Assembly (NCBI GenBank): GCA_900542315.1
Contig: UQMV01000005.1
Coordinates: 1 to 64,000, forward strand
Length of the DNA: 64,000 bases
Direction of reading: 5' to 3'
Source of the DNA: an uncultured Collinsella sp.
Lineage (GTDB): Bacteria > Actinomycetota > Coriobacteriia > Coriobacteriales > Coriobacteriaceae
The stretch's first letter is position 1; the number at the start of each line of letters is the position of its first letter. Shown piece by piece: positions 36,749 through 46,282 of this stretch. The translations under genes were made by a program, and so were the position numbers. The notes below the pieces were generated by a model that was not told the origin of the DNA, made no database searches, and worked only from the letters and a program-made list of their open reading frames with translations.

Positions 36749-37651
36749 TCAATACTCCGAATCAAACGACATGTCGCCCGAACCGACCTCAAAACGATAC
36801 GTGGCAGACTTGTCACCGTTATCGAATTCAAGATTCAAAATGGTCTCGCCGTCGTAGCCAAGCGGAAGGAAATCGCTCTCGAAGTCGCCGCTGCCCAAGG
36901 TGAGGCTCGCCTTAAAGCCCGTCGAGTTCGGAACCGTCATCTCCACATCGCCCGAGCCCACACTCACGTCCATCGACTTCGTGGGGGCCGGGTAAAGCTC
37001 GAACGTCACATCGCCCGAACCGACCTCGGCATTCAGGGTATCGGTCACGGTGCCCGTAAACTCAACGTCTCCCGAGTCCAGAGTCAGGTTGAGATCATGA
37101 CACGCAATGCCCGCGACCGTCAGATCACCCGATCCTACATTCGCTGTAATGCCCACCATGTTATCGGCAACTTTGCGCGGCAGTTCGACGGTAACCGTGC
37201 GGTCAATGGCGCGCTCGTCATCGCAATCGAACTGGCGAATCTTGAGCGTAGAGCCCTTGATTTCGGCCAGGTTCTGGGTTGCCGCATCGAAGGCAACGGT
37301 CCCCGTTGCCACGCGACCGCTTTCAATCACGCGCACTGGCCCGCCGGAGACGTGTTTGACCTCGACCGTGCCCGACGTCACGTCCAAGTCAAGCGATGTG
37401 AACGCGTCGGCATCAAACGTTTCGCTCGAAAGCTGTTGAGGCCGAGCGGAATAGTTACCGCTATCCAAAAGGTCGTCCTCGTCAAGCGCATCGTCCATAC
37501 CAGACAAGCCGGATACAACATCGTCGAGATCCCACGGACCATCAAAATGAATCAATGTCCGCGAAACGCCAAAGACAAGCCCAACAATGAGCACAAACGC
37601 TCCGATGCCGACGCCCAGGCGTAGCTTGGATTCATGCGAAAGCTTCATCAT
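36749..37651 (-). CDS. DUF4097-family beta-repeat protein with membrane anchor
   Basis: This 300-residue protein has one N-terminal membrane helix (about residues 11-29) and an extracytoplasmic parallel-beta region. VGSGDLTV, LDSGDVEF, VGSGDVTF, VGSGDVEM, LGSGDFES and VGSGDMSF recur about every 18-35 residues, a clear tandem of G-S-G-D turns typical of DUF4097. Members sit beside stress regulators of the LiaF/PspC group. ATG at 37651 overlaps the upstream regulator stop (ATGA), so the pair is coupled. The regulator and this protein may form a membrane-stress sensing pair, but that is inference. Confidence 0.85.
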   Translation of the reverse strand: MMKLSHESKLRLGVGIGAFVLIVGLVFGVSRTLIHFDGPWDLDDVVSGLSGMDDALDEDDLLDSGNYSARPQQLSSETFDADAFTSLDLDVTSGTVEVKHVSGGPVRVIESGRVATGTVAFDAATQNLAEIKGSTLKIRQFDCDDERAIDRTVTVELPRKVADNMVGITANVGSGDLTVAGIACHDLNLTLDSGDVEFTGTVTDTLNAEVGSGDVTFELYPAPTKSMDVSVGSGDVEMTVPNSTGFKASLTLGSGDFESDFLPLGYDGETILNLEFDNGDKSATYRFEVGSGDMSFDSEY

Positions 37652-38370
37652 TCGTCACCCTCTTTGGCACATGGCTCAGCGGTGGCCGCGGTAGCCACGT
37701 CAGCATCAGGTTCCGCAGAAGCATCCTTCCCCTGGGCCTCGACCGCCACCGACGCCGAACCAACCTGAATATCACCGCGCGCCCAATCGCCATCGAGTGC
37801 ACGCGCCACCCAGTGATAGATGGGGATCGTAAAGAAGATCAGCGCGGCAAAGGGGCCGGCACCAAACAGGAACATCAGCAAAAAGAACAGCAGCCAGCAC
37901 ACGGCCCAATACGGGAACGACTGGAACGGGCCCTTCACCGGAGTCGAGCCAACTGCGCCGCCACTCGTCACCTGCGCCGTAGCGGCATTGGCGGCCTGTG
38001 CACTCCAGCTTGCCGCCTGCGCCGCCTTGGCCGCGGCATCACTTGCCTGCGTTGCCGCCTCGGTAGCGCGCGCCGCCGCCTCATGGGTGCGAGCACGCTC
38101 TGCCGCCTCGGCCTCGCGCTGACGGGCGCGGTCCTCGTTCTCAAACTCGATATCGTCCTCGATCTCATCGCTCGGGTTGAGCAGCTCGTCCAGGCTCACG
38201 CCATAGAGTTTGGCGAGCGAGATTAGGTTCTCGGTATCGGGCGAGCTCTCCGCGCGCTCCCATTTACTGACTGCCTGGCGCGACAGCCCCAGCTTTCGCG
38301 CCAGCCTTTCTTGACTAAAACCCTTGCTGCGACGAAGGTCGGCGAGCCGCTGCGCAGTTTCTACATTCAT
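37648..38370 (-). CDS. XRE-family regulator with Ala-rich linker and C-terminal membrane segments
   Basis: This 240-residue protein begins with an HTH_3 domain (LADLRRSKGFSQERLARKLGLSRQAVSKWER, residues about 8-38). An acidic and then strongly Ala-rich helical linker follows (about 75-140). Two hydrophobic segments come next (YWAVCWLLFFLLMFLFGAG and ALIFFTIPIYHWV), then a polar tail. It is a DNA-binding protein apparently tethered to the membrane. ATG at 38370 follows AGGAGG at ideal spacing; the frame up to 38619 is spurious. It forms a two-gene unit with the DUF4097 protein. Confidence 0.88.
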   Translation of the reverse strand: MNVETAQRLADLRRSKGFSQERLARKLGLSRQAVSKWERAESSPDTENLISLAKLYGVSLDELLNPSDEIEDDIEFENEDRARQREAEAAERARTHEAAARATEAATQASDAAAKAAQAASWSAQAANAATAQVTSGGAVGSTPVKGPFQSFPYWAVCWLLFFLLMFLFGAGPFAALIFFTIPIYHWVARALDGDWARGDIQVGSASVAVEAQGKDASAEPDADVATAATAEPCAKEGDE

Positions 38371-38637
38371 GGTTCCTCCTATGTGATGCCAGCCGTGCCG
38401 CCGGACCATATTTGTTCTTAAGGCGCCTTGCACAGTTAAAAATCTATCCGCCACCGCCAAAAGCATGCCACCTATTCTAGTGAGATTTTTGACAACCGGC
38501 GGTTGCGGGCACATATGAGCTGCGGAAATGTGTCCAAACAAAGCAATGACCCACGGCTCGGTTGTCCCCGTTGCGGCGTTAACGGTAGTATGGTCGTACT
38601 GTTTATTCCGCACCGCCAACGGAGGGAGTTCCGCGCC

Positions 38638-39510
38638 GTGAACCGCGATTTCGCCTCATCGCTCATCCAGCTCAACAATACGTTCTATCGCGAGCACTCC
38701 GCCTCCTTTTCCGATACGCGCCAGGCCCCGTGGCCCGGCTGGGTGCGCACCATGGACATTGCGCTCGAACAGCTCGACGTCGCCACGATCGAGCATCCCG
38801 TCCGCGTCTTCGATCTTGCCTGCGGCAATATGCGATTCGAAAACTTTGCCGCCGGCGGCGCACTCGCCGCCAAGGGCGTCAACGGCGCAAACCCCTCGGC
38901 AGATGCCAGTTGCCCGTTTGAGTTCTATGGTGTCGACTCGTGTCAAGATTTGGCTATCGATGCACATGGCCACGCCCTGCGCATTCCCAACCTGCGCTTC
39001 CAGGAACTCGATGTGCTCGACGCCCTCATGAAGCTCAACCCCGCCGAGACACCCGACGTGCTTTTCGACGCCCCGCTCGCCGACATCTCGGTCTGCTTTG
39101 GATTTATGCACCACGTGCCGTCGTGCGAGTACCGCGTGCGCGTGCTCGATGCCCTCGTACGCCAAACGCGCCCGGGCGGCATCATCGCCATTAGCTTTTG
39201 GGAGTTTATGAACGACGAACGCATGGCACGCAAGGCCGTTCGCGCCGAGGCGCGCGCCGAGCTTACCCCGCCGTTTAAGGGCTATGACTCCGTGCAGTTC
39301 GAAGCCGGCGACCATCTGATTGGCTGGCAAAACGATCGCCACGCCTACCGCTATTGCCACCACTTTGACGACCAGCAGATCACCGACCTGGTGCGCGGCG
39401 TGCGCACGTTCTATAAGAGCGGCGAGGTCCCCGTGCGCGAGCTCGAGCGTTTCCATGCCGACGGTCGCAGCGGCGACCTCAACCGCTATGTGATTCTTAA
39501 GCGCCTGTAG
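38638..39510 (+). CDS. Class I SAM-dependent methyltransferase
   Basis: This 290-residue methyltransferase has motif I in VRVFDLACGNMRFENF (about residues 58-73). DSCQDLAID and SVCFGFMHHVPS follow, then RPGGIIAISFWEF as motif IV/V. HHV and the early FYREHSASFSDTRQAPWPGW resemble Trm9/AlkBH8-type tRNA methyltransferases, but the substrate is not certain. A GTG start at 38638 is taken because GGAGGGA lies 10 bases upstream; the longer frame from 38503 lacks a site. It precedes the TrmB-like gene by 114 bases in the same direction. Confidence 0.82.
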   Translation: MNRDFASSLIQLNNTFYREHSASFSDTRQAPWPGWVRTMDIALEQLDVATIEHPVRVFDLACGNMRFENFAAGGALAAKGVNGANPSADASCPFEFYGVDSCQDLAIDAHGHALRIPNLRFQELDVLDALMKLNPAETPDVLFDAPLADISVCFGFMHHVPSCEYRVRVLDALVRQTRPGGIIAISFWEFMNDERMARKAVRAEARAELTPPFKGYDSVQFEAGDHLIGWQNDRHAYRYCHHFDDQQITDLVRGVRTFYKSGEVPVRELERFHADGRSGDLNRYVILKRL

Positions 39511-39624
39511 CGCTGGGCGTTTTGCCCGAGCTTGAGCCACCACGCCGGGCAATCTTCGCCCGACGTCACCAAATCTATTGCCAAGGCGCACGCTTGCGCC
39601 ATCCGTTTATGACCAAGGAGCCGC

Positions 39625-40464
39625 ATGGGAGCCGTCCACGTTCGCACGCCGAAGAACTTTGTGCTCGAGGAGCGCCTGGAGCGCTACGCCGATGCAATTG
39701 AGACGAACCCCGAGGCCTATGCCGGAGATTGGCGCGGAGCATGTGCACCAGCTGGCGGCGAACCTTTCGGCCGTCTTCACTTGGATCTGGGCTGTGGCAA
39801 GGGAACCTATCTGGTTGAGCGCGCTCGTCGCGAGCCTGACGCCCTCTTTATCGGTATGGACCAAGAGCCTATCTGCATCGCCTATGCCGCACAGAAGATC
39901 TGCGAACAAGGCCTGTCTAACGCACTCGTCCTACCTCGTGGCGCGGCATCGCTACCGCAACTGTTCGCCGCAGGCGAGCTCGATGCCATCACCATTAACT
40001 TTCCCACGCCGCAGCCCAAGGCCAAGTACGCCAAAAAGCGGCTCGTCCATGTTGACCATCTGACGTTATACCGCCCGCTCCTTGCTACCAGTGCCGCCGT
40101 CACTCTGCGCACCGATAGCAAGCCCCTGCGCGACTACGCCCTCGGCCAGTTTGCCGCAGCCGGCTACAATACGCTTTGGGTAAGCGACAATGTGCGCCGC
40201 GACCATCCCAAGCATCCCGAGACCGAGTACGAATGCCGCACACGCGAAATGGGCGCGGTCGTCTATGGCATCTGTGCAACGCCCGATTCCGAGCCCACCC
40301 ATGAGCAAGTCGAAGCAGGCCGTGCTCAAGAGCAAAGTCTCGCCTGTTACCTGCCCGACGACCTCGATGAGCTCACCTATGTGCCCCTGGGCATGGAAGA
40401 GGCCGTCGAGAACTTTAAAAACCGCGCCCGAAAAGGCAAAAAGCGTCTGCCGCTGGAGTCCTAG
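39625..40464 (+). CDS. trmB: TrmB-like tRNA (guanine-N7)-methyltransferase
   Basis: This enzyme should methylate N7 of guanosine-46 in tRNA. The 279-residue protein carries the SAM motif LHLDLGCGKGTYLVE (about residues 51-65), EPDALFIGMDQEP, and the TrmB signature region NFPTPQPKAKYAKKRL. In most homologues that region reads closer to FPDPWPKKRHHKRRL, so the substrate loop is divergent (Thr for Asp, Gln for Trp). The C-terminal basic tail (KNRARKGKKR) suits RNA binding. ATG at 39625 follows AAGGAG. A 310-base gap with a long inverted repeat follows. Confidence 0.85.
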   Translation: MGAVHVRTPKNFVLEERLERYADAIETNPEAYAGDWRGACAPAGGEPFGRLHLDLGCGKGTYLVERARREPDALFIGMDQEPICIAYAAQKICEQGLSNALVLPRGAASLPQLFAAGELDAITINFPTPQPKAKYAKKRLVHVDHLTLYRPLLATSAAVTLRTDSKPLRDYALGQFAAAGYNTLWVSDNVRRDHPKHPETEYECRTREMGAVVYGICATPDSEPTHEQVEAGRAQEQSLACYLPDDLDELTYVPLGMEEAVENFKNRARKGKKRLPLES

Positions 40465-40527
40465 GGGCTTTCGACAGTCGCGACGCCAGTAAACAGACAC
40501 AAATAGGCGCCGACGGACGGCCCTCAA

Positions 40528-40654
40528 ACCTAAGTGAGTAGTCTTTTTGGCAATAGCCAAGCACAACCCGTATGGCGAAAACTAATACCGCAGGTAGAGC
40601 CTTTACACAAAAATCATGTGCTCGCGATATCGCAAAAAGTCTACTCACTTAGTT
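40528..40654. repeat. 127-bp inverted-repeat element between trmB and helicase
   Basis: Arms of about 23 bases sharing CTAAGTGAGTAG and CTTTTTG, with two or three mismatches, flank an AT-rich centre of about 80 bp with no good ORF. The layout is that of a small MITE-like or foldback element. It fills most of the 310-bp gap 40465-40774, which otherwise shows nothing recognisable. Confidence 0.65.
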
Positions 40655-40774
40655 AACGACTGTCCCAAACAGCTGAGCGGAACGCCCATTTCCTGCATTT
40701 TCCCTCGCGCTGACACCCCGCGCCGCCGCTACGCCATAATGGATGGCGGACAAACGCGAGAGAAAGTTAACCGC

Positions 40775-43453
40775 ATGACGCAAAGCACTACAGATACCAC
40801 CAGCACCGTCTCCGGCGCCGGAGCCGCCAGTTCGTTCTCGGGCGGCACGGGTACCGAGGCCGAGTTCGGCTCGCTCGGCGCGCTCTCCCCTACCTGGTGG
40901 GAGCCCGAGGACGGCAGCGAGCCCGAACCGTGGCTCTCGCCTGACCAGGCCTTCGAGCGCTTCTTTGAATGGACGAGCGAGCGCGGCATTGCACTGTGGG
41001 ACCACCAGGAAGAAGCCCTCATGGACCTAGCCGCCGGTGACCACGTGATTCTTGGCACGCCCACTGGCTCGGGCAAATCGCTCGTCGCGCTGGGCATGCT
41101 CTTTATGGGCATGGCGCAGGGCAAGCGCTGCTATTACACCGCCCCCATCAAGGCATTGGTGAGTGAGAAGTTCTTCGACCTGGTACAGGTGCTCGGCCGC
41201 GATAACGTCGGCATGATCACCGGCGACACGCATATCAACACCAAGGCGCCCGTCATCTGCTGCACGGCAGAGATCCTCGCCAACGACGCCCTGCGCGAAG
41301 GCGAGGACGCCGACGTGGGCTGCGTCGCCATGGATGAATTCCATTACTTTGCCGACCCCGACCGTGGCTGGGCATGGCAGGTGCCGCTGCTCACGCTGCC
41401 CCATACGCAATTTATGCTCATGAGCGCCACGCTCGGCGATGTTACCGCGATTGCCGCCTCGCTCGAGGAGCACACTGGTGCCGTCTGCGACCTGGTCGTC
41501 GATGCCCCACGCCCTGTACCGCTGAGCTACGACTACGTCACGACGTCGCTCGAGGGAACCGTAGAGCTCGCGATGCGCCGCGGCGAGGCCCCGCTCTATA
41601 TCGTGCACTTTAGCCAGGACGCCGCACTTGCGACGGCGCAGTCGCTCGCCAACTTTGGCATTGCCAGCAAGGAGCAGCGCGAGGCCATTAAGGAAGCCGC
41701 CAAGGGAACGAGCTTCTCCACCGCCTTCGGCAAAATCCTCAAGCGCCTGCTCGGATGCGGCGTTGGCGTGCACCATGCCGGCATGTTGCCGCGCTATCGT
41801 CTGCTGGTCGAGCGCTTGGCACAGCAGGGCCTGTTGCCCGTCATCTGCGGCACCGATACGCTCGGCGTCGGCATCAACGTACCCATCCACACCGTGGTGC
41901 TCACCGCGCTCACCAAGTTCGATGGCTACAAGATGCGTCGTCTGCGCGCCCGCGAGTTCCATCAGATTGCCGGTCGCGCCGGCCGTTCGGGCTTCGATAC
42001 CGAGGGCATGGTCATCGCCGAGGCACCGGAGCACGAGATCGAGAACGCCAAGCTCATGGCCAAGGCGGGCGACGACCCCAAGAAGCTCCGCAAGATTAAA
42101 AAGAAGAAGGCCCCCGAGGGCTTTGTCACCTGGAACAAGCAGACCTTTGAGCGCCTGATCGAGACGCAGCCCGAGACGCTCAAGCCGCGCCTGCGCATCA
42201 CACACTCCATGGTGATTAGCGTGGTCGAGCAGGGCGGCGATGCCCGAGCCCGCGTACACGACCTCATCGAGACGAGCTTGCAAACCCCCGAGGAAAAGGC
42301 CAAGCTCGAGGTTCGCGCCGACGAGATCTTCGCAACGCTCATCGACTCCGGCGTCGTCGTGCGCACCGAGGTGCCGCCCGCACCCGACGCTCCGGCTGAC
42401 GCCGCGCCGGACATCGACTACGCGCTGACGGTCGACCTGCCCGAGGACTTTGCCCTCGATCAGCCGCTCTCACCGTTCTTGCTTGCCGCGTTGGAGCTGC
42501 TCGACCCCGAGAGTGAGACCTATACCATGGATCTGATCTCGATGGTCGAGGCTACGCTCGAGGATCCCAAGCAGGTGCTGCGCGCACAGGAGCGCGCCGC
42601 ACGCGATCGCGCCATGGCCGAGATGAAGGCCGACGGCGTCGACTATGAGGAGCGTCTGGAACGCATCCAAGACGTCACGTACGAAAAGCCGCTCGAGGAT
42701 TTGCTCGACGCCGCCTTTGACAAGTACTGCCAGGAAGTGCCCTGGGCAAACGACTACCAGCTCTCTCCCAAGAGCGTTCTGCGCGATATGCTGGAAAGCG
42801 CGAGCGATTTTAAGGGTTACATTCAAAAGCTCGGCATCGCCCGCTCCGAGGGCATTCTGCTGCGCTACCTAGCCGAGGCCTACCGTTCCCTCGATCGCAC
42901 CGTACCCATCGAGAAGCGCGATGAGCGCTTGCGCGACATTATCTCGTGGCTGGGCTTTGTGGTGCGCTCGGTGGACTCGAGCCTGGTGGACGAGTGGGAG
43001 AACGCCGGCAACCCGGCAGCCCTCGACGCCGCACCGCCGCAGGGCATCGACGAAGTCGTGGCAGACCGCCGTGGCTGCACCCTGCTGGTGCGCAACGCGC
43101 TCTTCCGCCGCGTGACCCTTGCCGCCCGCGAGCATGTTCGCGACCTGGGCGAGCTCGACGACGACTGGGGCATGAGCGAGATCCGCTGGCAAAAAGCACT
43201 CGACGCTTACCACGAGCAGCACGAGGAAATCCTCACCGACGGAGATGCCCGCAGCGCCGCGATGTTTTCCATCGACGAGTCCGACGAGAAGACCGCGCAC
43301 GTATGGCACGTGCACCAGATCTTTGCTGACGAGGATGGCGACCACGATTTTGGCATCATGGGCGATGTCGATCTGGACGCCACGCAAGACGGTGGCGAGG
43401 TCATCTTCAAAAACTACCGCGTCGGCTTTATCGAAGACCTGCTCGAGGACTAG
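40775..43453 (+). CDS. Ski2-like DEAD/DEAH helicase with DUF3516
   Basis: This is an 892-residue SF2 helicase. An acidic Ser/Thr-rich N-terminus (about 60 residues) precedes motif I GTPTGSGKS. Motif II is MDEFH, motif III is SAT, and motif VI is HQIAGRAGRSG. The long C-terminal half is the DUF3516 region found in actinobacterial helicases related to Mtr4/Ski2 enzymes, which often act on RNA. ATG at 40775 is preferred over upstream in-frame starts, although its GAGAGAAAG site is only moderate. A strong bidirectional terminator follows. Confidence 0.88.
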   Translation: MTQSTTDTTSTVSGAGAASSFSGGTGTEAEFGSLGALSPTWWEPEDGSEPEPWLSPDQAFERFFEWTSERGIALWDHQEEALMDLAAGDHVILGTPTGSGKSLVALGMLFMGMAQGKRCYYTAPIKALVSEKFFDLVQVLGRDNVGMITGDTHINTKAPVICCTAEILANDALREGEDADVGCVAMDEFHYFADPDRGWAWQVPLLTLPHTQFMLMSATLGDVTAIAASLEEHTGAVCDLVVDAPRPVPLSYDYVTTSLEGTVELAMRRGEAPLYIVHFSQDAALATAQSLANFGIASKEQREAIKEAAKGTSFSTAFGKILKRLLGCGVGVHHAGMLPRYRLLVERLAQQGLLPVICGTDTLGVGINVPIHTVVLTALTKFDGYKMRRLRAREFHQIAGRAGRSGFDTEGMVIAEAPEHEIENAKLMAKAGDDPKKLRKIKKKKAPEGFVTWNKQTFERLIETQPETLKPRLRITHSMVISVVEQGGDARARVHDLIETSLQTPEEKAKLEVRADEIFATLIDSGVVVRTEVPPAPDAPADAAPDIDYALTVDLPEDFALDQPLSPFLLAALELLDPESETYTMDLISMVEATLEDPKQVLRAQERAARDRAMAEMKADGVDYEERLERIQDVTYEKPLEDLLDAAFDKYCQEVPWANDYQLSPKSVLRDMLESASDFKGYIQKLGIARSEGILLRYLAEAYRSLDRTVPIEKRDERLRDIISWLGFVVRSVDSSLVDEWENAGNPAALDAAPPQGIDEVVADRRGCTLLVRNALFRRVTLAAREHVRDLGELDDDWGMSEIRWQKALDAYHEQHEEILTDGDARSAAMFSIDESDEKTAHVWHVHQIFADEDGDHDFGIMGDVDLDATQDGGEVIFKNYRVGFIEDLLED

Positions 43454-43475
43454 CCGCACATACTGGAACAAAACG

Positions 43476-43515
43476 AAGCGGGGCCGCTGGCAATATCGCC
43501 AGCGGCCCCGCTTTT
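43476..43515. terminator. Bidirectional intrinsic terminator
   Basis: AAGCGGGGCCGCTGGC and its perfect complement form a 16-bp stem with a short loop and TTTT on one side. It lies between the convergent helicase and DUF2130 genes. Confidence 0.92.
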
Positions 43516-43532
43516 GCACTATACGCTATGCC

Positions 43533-45290
43533 CTACTCGGCATCCTCGACCTCATACGAATCCGCCTCGGCGGGCTCATCGTTTGTCTCTGGCGCAGTCC
43601 CGCGCGCCTCGTCAAACGCCGCTTTCATGGTCTTGTTGCCCCACGTGAGCTTGCGAATGGTAAGATCGTCGGCTTTCTTGTTGGCTAGGCGCAGATTGTT
43701 CTCGGAGGACAGCAACGCCTCCTTGGTTTTCTGCAGATGGCTAATCGTCTTGTCGATCTCATCGATTGCCGTTTGGAACTTGTGGCTCGCAATCTCGTAG
43801 TTGCGGCCGAAATCGTTCTTGAACTTCTCCATCTTGGCTTCGAAGTTCGTAACGTCGATATTCTGCTGTTTGTACTCCGCCAGCTCCTGCTTATAGCGAA
43901 GCGAACCCATAGCGGCGTTGCGAAGAAGCGTAATCATGGGAATGAAAAACTGTGGGCGAATCACGTACATCTTCTCGTAGCGATAGCTCACGTCGACTAT
44001 CCCTGCGTTATAGAGCTCGCTCTCGGGCTCGAGCAGCGTGCAGAGCACCGCGTACTCACAGCCTTTCTGGCGACGATCGTGATCGAGTTTCTTAAAGAAG
44101 TCCTCGTTTTTATGCTTGGTCGCAGTCTCGTCGTTCTCGTTTTTCATCTCGAACATAATCGAAATGACCTCGTTGCCGCTTGCGTCGCACTCGCGGAAGA
44201 TAAAGTCGCCCTTGGTACCCTCGGACGCATCGTTATCCTTCTCGAAGTACGCGTTAGGAAATGCCGTCATGCGCAGACGGTTGAACTCGGTCTCGCAGTG
44301 CTGCTCGAGCGACTCGCCCACCATCTTGGTGGACAGGCGGACCTTCATGTCCTTAAGGCGCTCAATCTCTTCATCCTTGTAGCGAATCAGGTCATCGCTC
44401 GCACGCTTGGCCTGCGCAAGCTCGAGCTCGTGTGCCGCCTTGGCCTGCTCCTCGCGAGAATCGCGCACCGCCAACTCGCTCGTCAGCTTGGCACGTGCCT
44501 CATCGCGCTCTCGCTCCGCCGCGGCGACCGCCTCCGACAGGTTCATTTTTGCCATCAGCTCCTGCTCGCGCAGCTGGGCACGCAGACCCTCGGCCTCTTG
44601 CTCGGACTGAGCCTTTGCGGCGGAAAACTTCTCTTGTACCTGCGCGCGGTAGTCAGCAAGCGCGCGCTCGGCCTCGCTGCGAGCGGCATCAAGCTCACGC
44701 TGCGACTCTGCCGCGGCGGCGGCAAGCGCCATCTCCTGGGCCTTGTCCGCCGCGGCAAGCCTAGCCTGCAGCTCGGCAATCTGAGCGTCACGTGCGGACA
44801 GGTCGTTTTGCGCGGCGCCACGCGCCACCGCCTCGGCAAGCTTGGCTTCGTCGTCTTTGCGTCCCAGCTGTGCACGCAGGCTGTCAATCTCACGCTGGAG
44901 CTCGGCGTTCTCCTTTTGGGCATCGGCACGAGCCTCAATAGCCGCACGCTGACTTGCGCTCTCGCGCTCTGCGGCAGCACCCTCGAGCTTGGCGCGTAGC
45001 TCGGCAAGCTCGGCGTCGCGCTTGGCAACTTCCTGTGCCAACTCCTGAGCCGCGATATTCTTCTGTTCAGTGAGCTGAGCGCTGCGCTGAGATTCCACCT
45101 CCCGTAAGGCGGCAGCCGAGCGCGAGCGTTCAAGCTCCAGTGCCTGCTCGCCCTCGCGCTGGACGGCCTTCACGCGCTCATCCAGGTCGCGCGAGAACTC
45201 CGTATCGCGCACCTGTTTGACGATATCCGCATAGCCGGACGCATCGACCTTAAAGACTTCGCCGCAATGCGGGCACCTGATCTCGTTCAT
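43533..45290 (-). CDS. DUF2130 coiled-coil protein
   Basis: This 585-residue protein starts with a zinc-ribbon-like pair (CPHCGEVF) and a DUF-typical N-terminus. About 270 residues (about 30-310) of Ala/Glu/Arg/Gln heptads follow, forming a long coiled coil. The DUF2130 core comes next ([66 protein letters not shown]). The core's Glu/Lys pattern resembles restriction-endonuclease-like folds, which is only a suggestion. ATG at 45290 follows GAGGAG. Function is not established. Confidence 0.85.
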   Translation of the reverse strand: MNEIRCPHCGEVFKVDASGYADIVKQVRDTEFSRDLDERVKAVQREGEQALELERSRSAAALREVESQRSAQLTEQKNIAAQELAQEVAKRDAELAELRAKLEGAAAERESASQRAAIEARADAQKENAELQREIDSLRAQLGRKDDEAKLAEAVARGAAQNDLSARDAQIAELQARLAAADKAQEMALAAAAAESQRELDAARSEAERALADYRAQVQEKFSAAKAQSEQEAEGLRAQLREQELMAKMNLSEAVAAAERERDEARAKLTSELAVRDSREEQAKAAHELELAQAKRASDDLIRYKDEEIERLKDMKVRLSTKMVGESLEQHCETEFNRLRMTAFPNAYFEKDNDASEGTKGDFIFRECDASGNEVISIMFEMKNENDETATKHKNEDFFKKLDHDRRQKGCEYAVLCTLLEPESELYNAGIVDVSYRYEKMYVIRPQFFIPMITLLRNAAMGSLRYKQELAEYKQQNIDVTNFEAKMEKFKNDFGRNYEIASHKFQTAIDEIDKTISHLQKTKEALLSSENNLRLANKKADDLTIRKLTWGNKTMKAAFDEARGTAPETNDEPAEADSYEVEDAE

Positions 45291-45351
45291 AGCAGCTCCT
45301 CGATGGACGCACATTTCAACTGCCTACACTCTACCGCGGCACGCGGACAAA

Positions 45352-45383
45352 AAAGGCGCCGCCGCCATAATGGCAACGGCGCC
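45352..45383 (-). terminator. Intrinsic terminator after YdjC-type deacetylase gene
   Basis: On the minus strand GGCGCCG pairs with CGGCGCC in a longer imperfect stem, followed by TTTTTTG. It lies about 48 bases past the stop codon at 45431. Confidence 0.85.
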
Positions 45384-45385
45384 AG

Positions 45386-45422
45386 AACCACCACAAAGGC
45401 GCCTGTCCCCATTGTGGTGGTT
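45386..45422. repeat. Palindrome with CCTGTCCC loop, intact copy
   Basis: AACCACCACAA and TTGTGGTGGTT form an 11-bp perfect inverted repeat around AGGCGCCTGTCCCCA. It sits between the terminator and the stop codon of the YdjC-type gene. The sequence is nearly the same as the copy interrupted by the IS at 46216-47711, so one copy lies on each side of that gene. Confidence 0.85.
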
Positions 45423-45430
45423 TGGGAGCC

Positions 45431-46195
45431 TTAAAGGTCGCGGTAGTCAATCAGATGCAGATCGTCCTGAGCCTCGAGCCACGCCCGCAGCTCGGGGTCG
45501 ATCAGTGCATCGACTTCCTTGGTGCGATCGGTCGTAAGCGAACTATTCTCTAGGATAAAGCGATCGAGATAGCCCGGATGGCACACGAAGACGACCGTCT
45601 CGCCGTCTGCCATCTCGCGAACCGTCTGCATAATCGAGTCCTTAGGCTCGTAGCCCGGCTCCATCGAATGCATCACCATGCGCAGGTCGGTATCTCCGCA
45701 GTGCACCACGGCCGTGGGGTCGAAGCTCGCCTTTTGCTCCTTAAGGCCCAGCTCCTGCGCCACCGCCGAAATCGCTCGATTGAGGTTTTTGCTCATAACG
45801 GCGTGGGCCTCAAAGTAATCGGGCTCGCGACCCACGATCTCGACAAAGTGATCGTGCTGCGCACGAATTTCAATGCATGCCTCGTCGAAGTCAATCAGTT
45901 CCTCGCCACGCTTAAAGCGCTCGCGGAAGGTACGGCTGCTATGGAACTCACCGTTTTCATCGAGCAGGCTTGGAATGAGTGCCGGATCGGCACACGGCTT
46001 GCCCAGGCACACGTTGGTATGCTGGCCCACCGCAATGTCAGCATCCGCCACGAGTGACCAGCCATGTTCGGCCTCGGGCATATTAGGCATAAGGCCCACC
46101 GAGCGCACCAGTCCCTCATTGACGCTACGGGCGATCCCTAAGTTAACGGCATACGAATAACCGATATCATCGGCACGAATAAGCAGTTGCTTCAT
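45431..46195 (-). CDS. ChbG/HpnK (YdjC-like) carbohydrate deacetylase
   Basis: This 254-residue enzyme belongs to the YdjC family, which removes N-acetyl groups from short chitooligosaccharides and related sugars. The catalytic/metal aspartates are in LLIRADDIGYS (residues 9-10). Metal-binding histidines are in VGQHTNV and FEAHAVMSKN, followed by the FVCHPGYLD motif. The gene is complete and starts at ATG 46195. It is bracketed by two related palindromes and by an IS3 element 41 bases upstream, which may have disturbed its promoter. Confidence 0.9.
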   Translation of the reverse strand: MKQLLIRADDIGYSYAVNLGIARSVNEGLVRSVGLMPNMPEAEHGWSLVADADIAVGQHTNVCLGKPCADPALIPSLLDENGEFHSSRTFRERFKRGEELIDFDEACIEIRAQHDHFVEIVGREPDYFEAHAVMSKNLNRAISAVAQELGLKEQKASFDPTAVVHCGDTDLRMVMHSMEPGYEPKDSIMQTVREMADGETVVFVCHPGYLDRFILENSSLTTDRTKEVDALIDPELRAWLEAQDDLHLIDYRDL

Positions 46196-46215
46196 AAGGA
46201 CTCCAATCTATGGAA

Positions 46216-46236
46216 AAACCACCACAAAGGTGCCTG
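46216..46236. repeat. Left half of IS-interrupted palindrome
   Basis: AAACCACCACAAAGGTGCCTG is the left half of a palindrome whose right half follows the IS at 47691. The last three bases, CTG, are the target duplication. Joined without the IS, the arms pair over 15 bp with one mismatch around TGCCTGTCC. Confidence 0.85.
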
Positions 46237-46282
46237 TGAACTGCCTCCCATTTCTTGGACATCGAGAAATGGGAGGTTTTCC

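Noticed and set aside
40616..40774. 53-codon N-terminal extension of the DUF3516 helicase
   Set aside because: It begins inside the foldback element's right arm, lacks a ribosome site and is not helicase-like.
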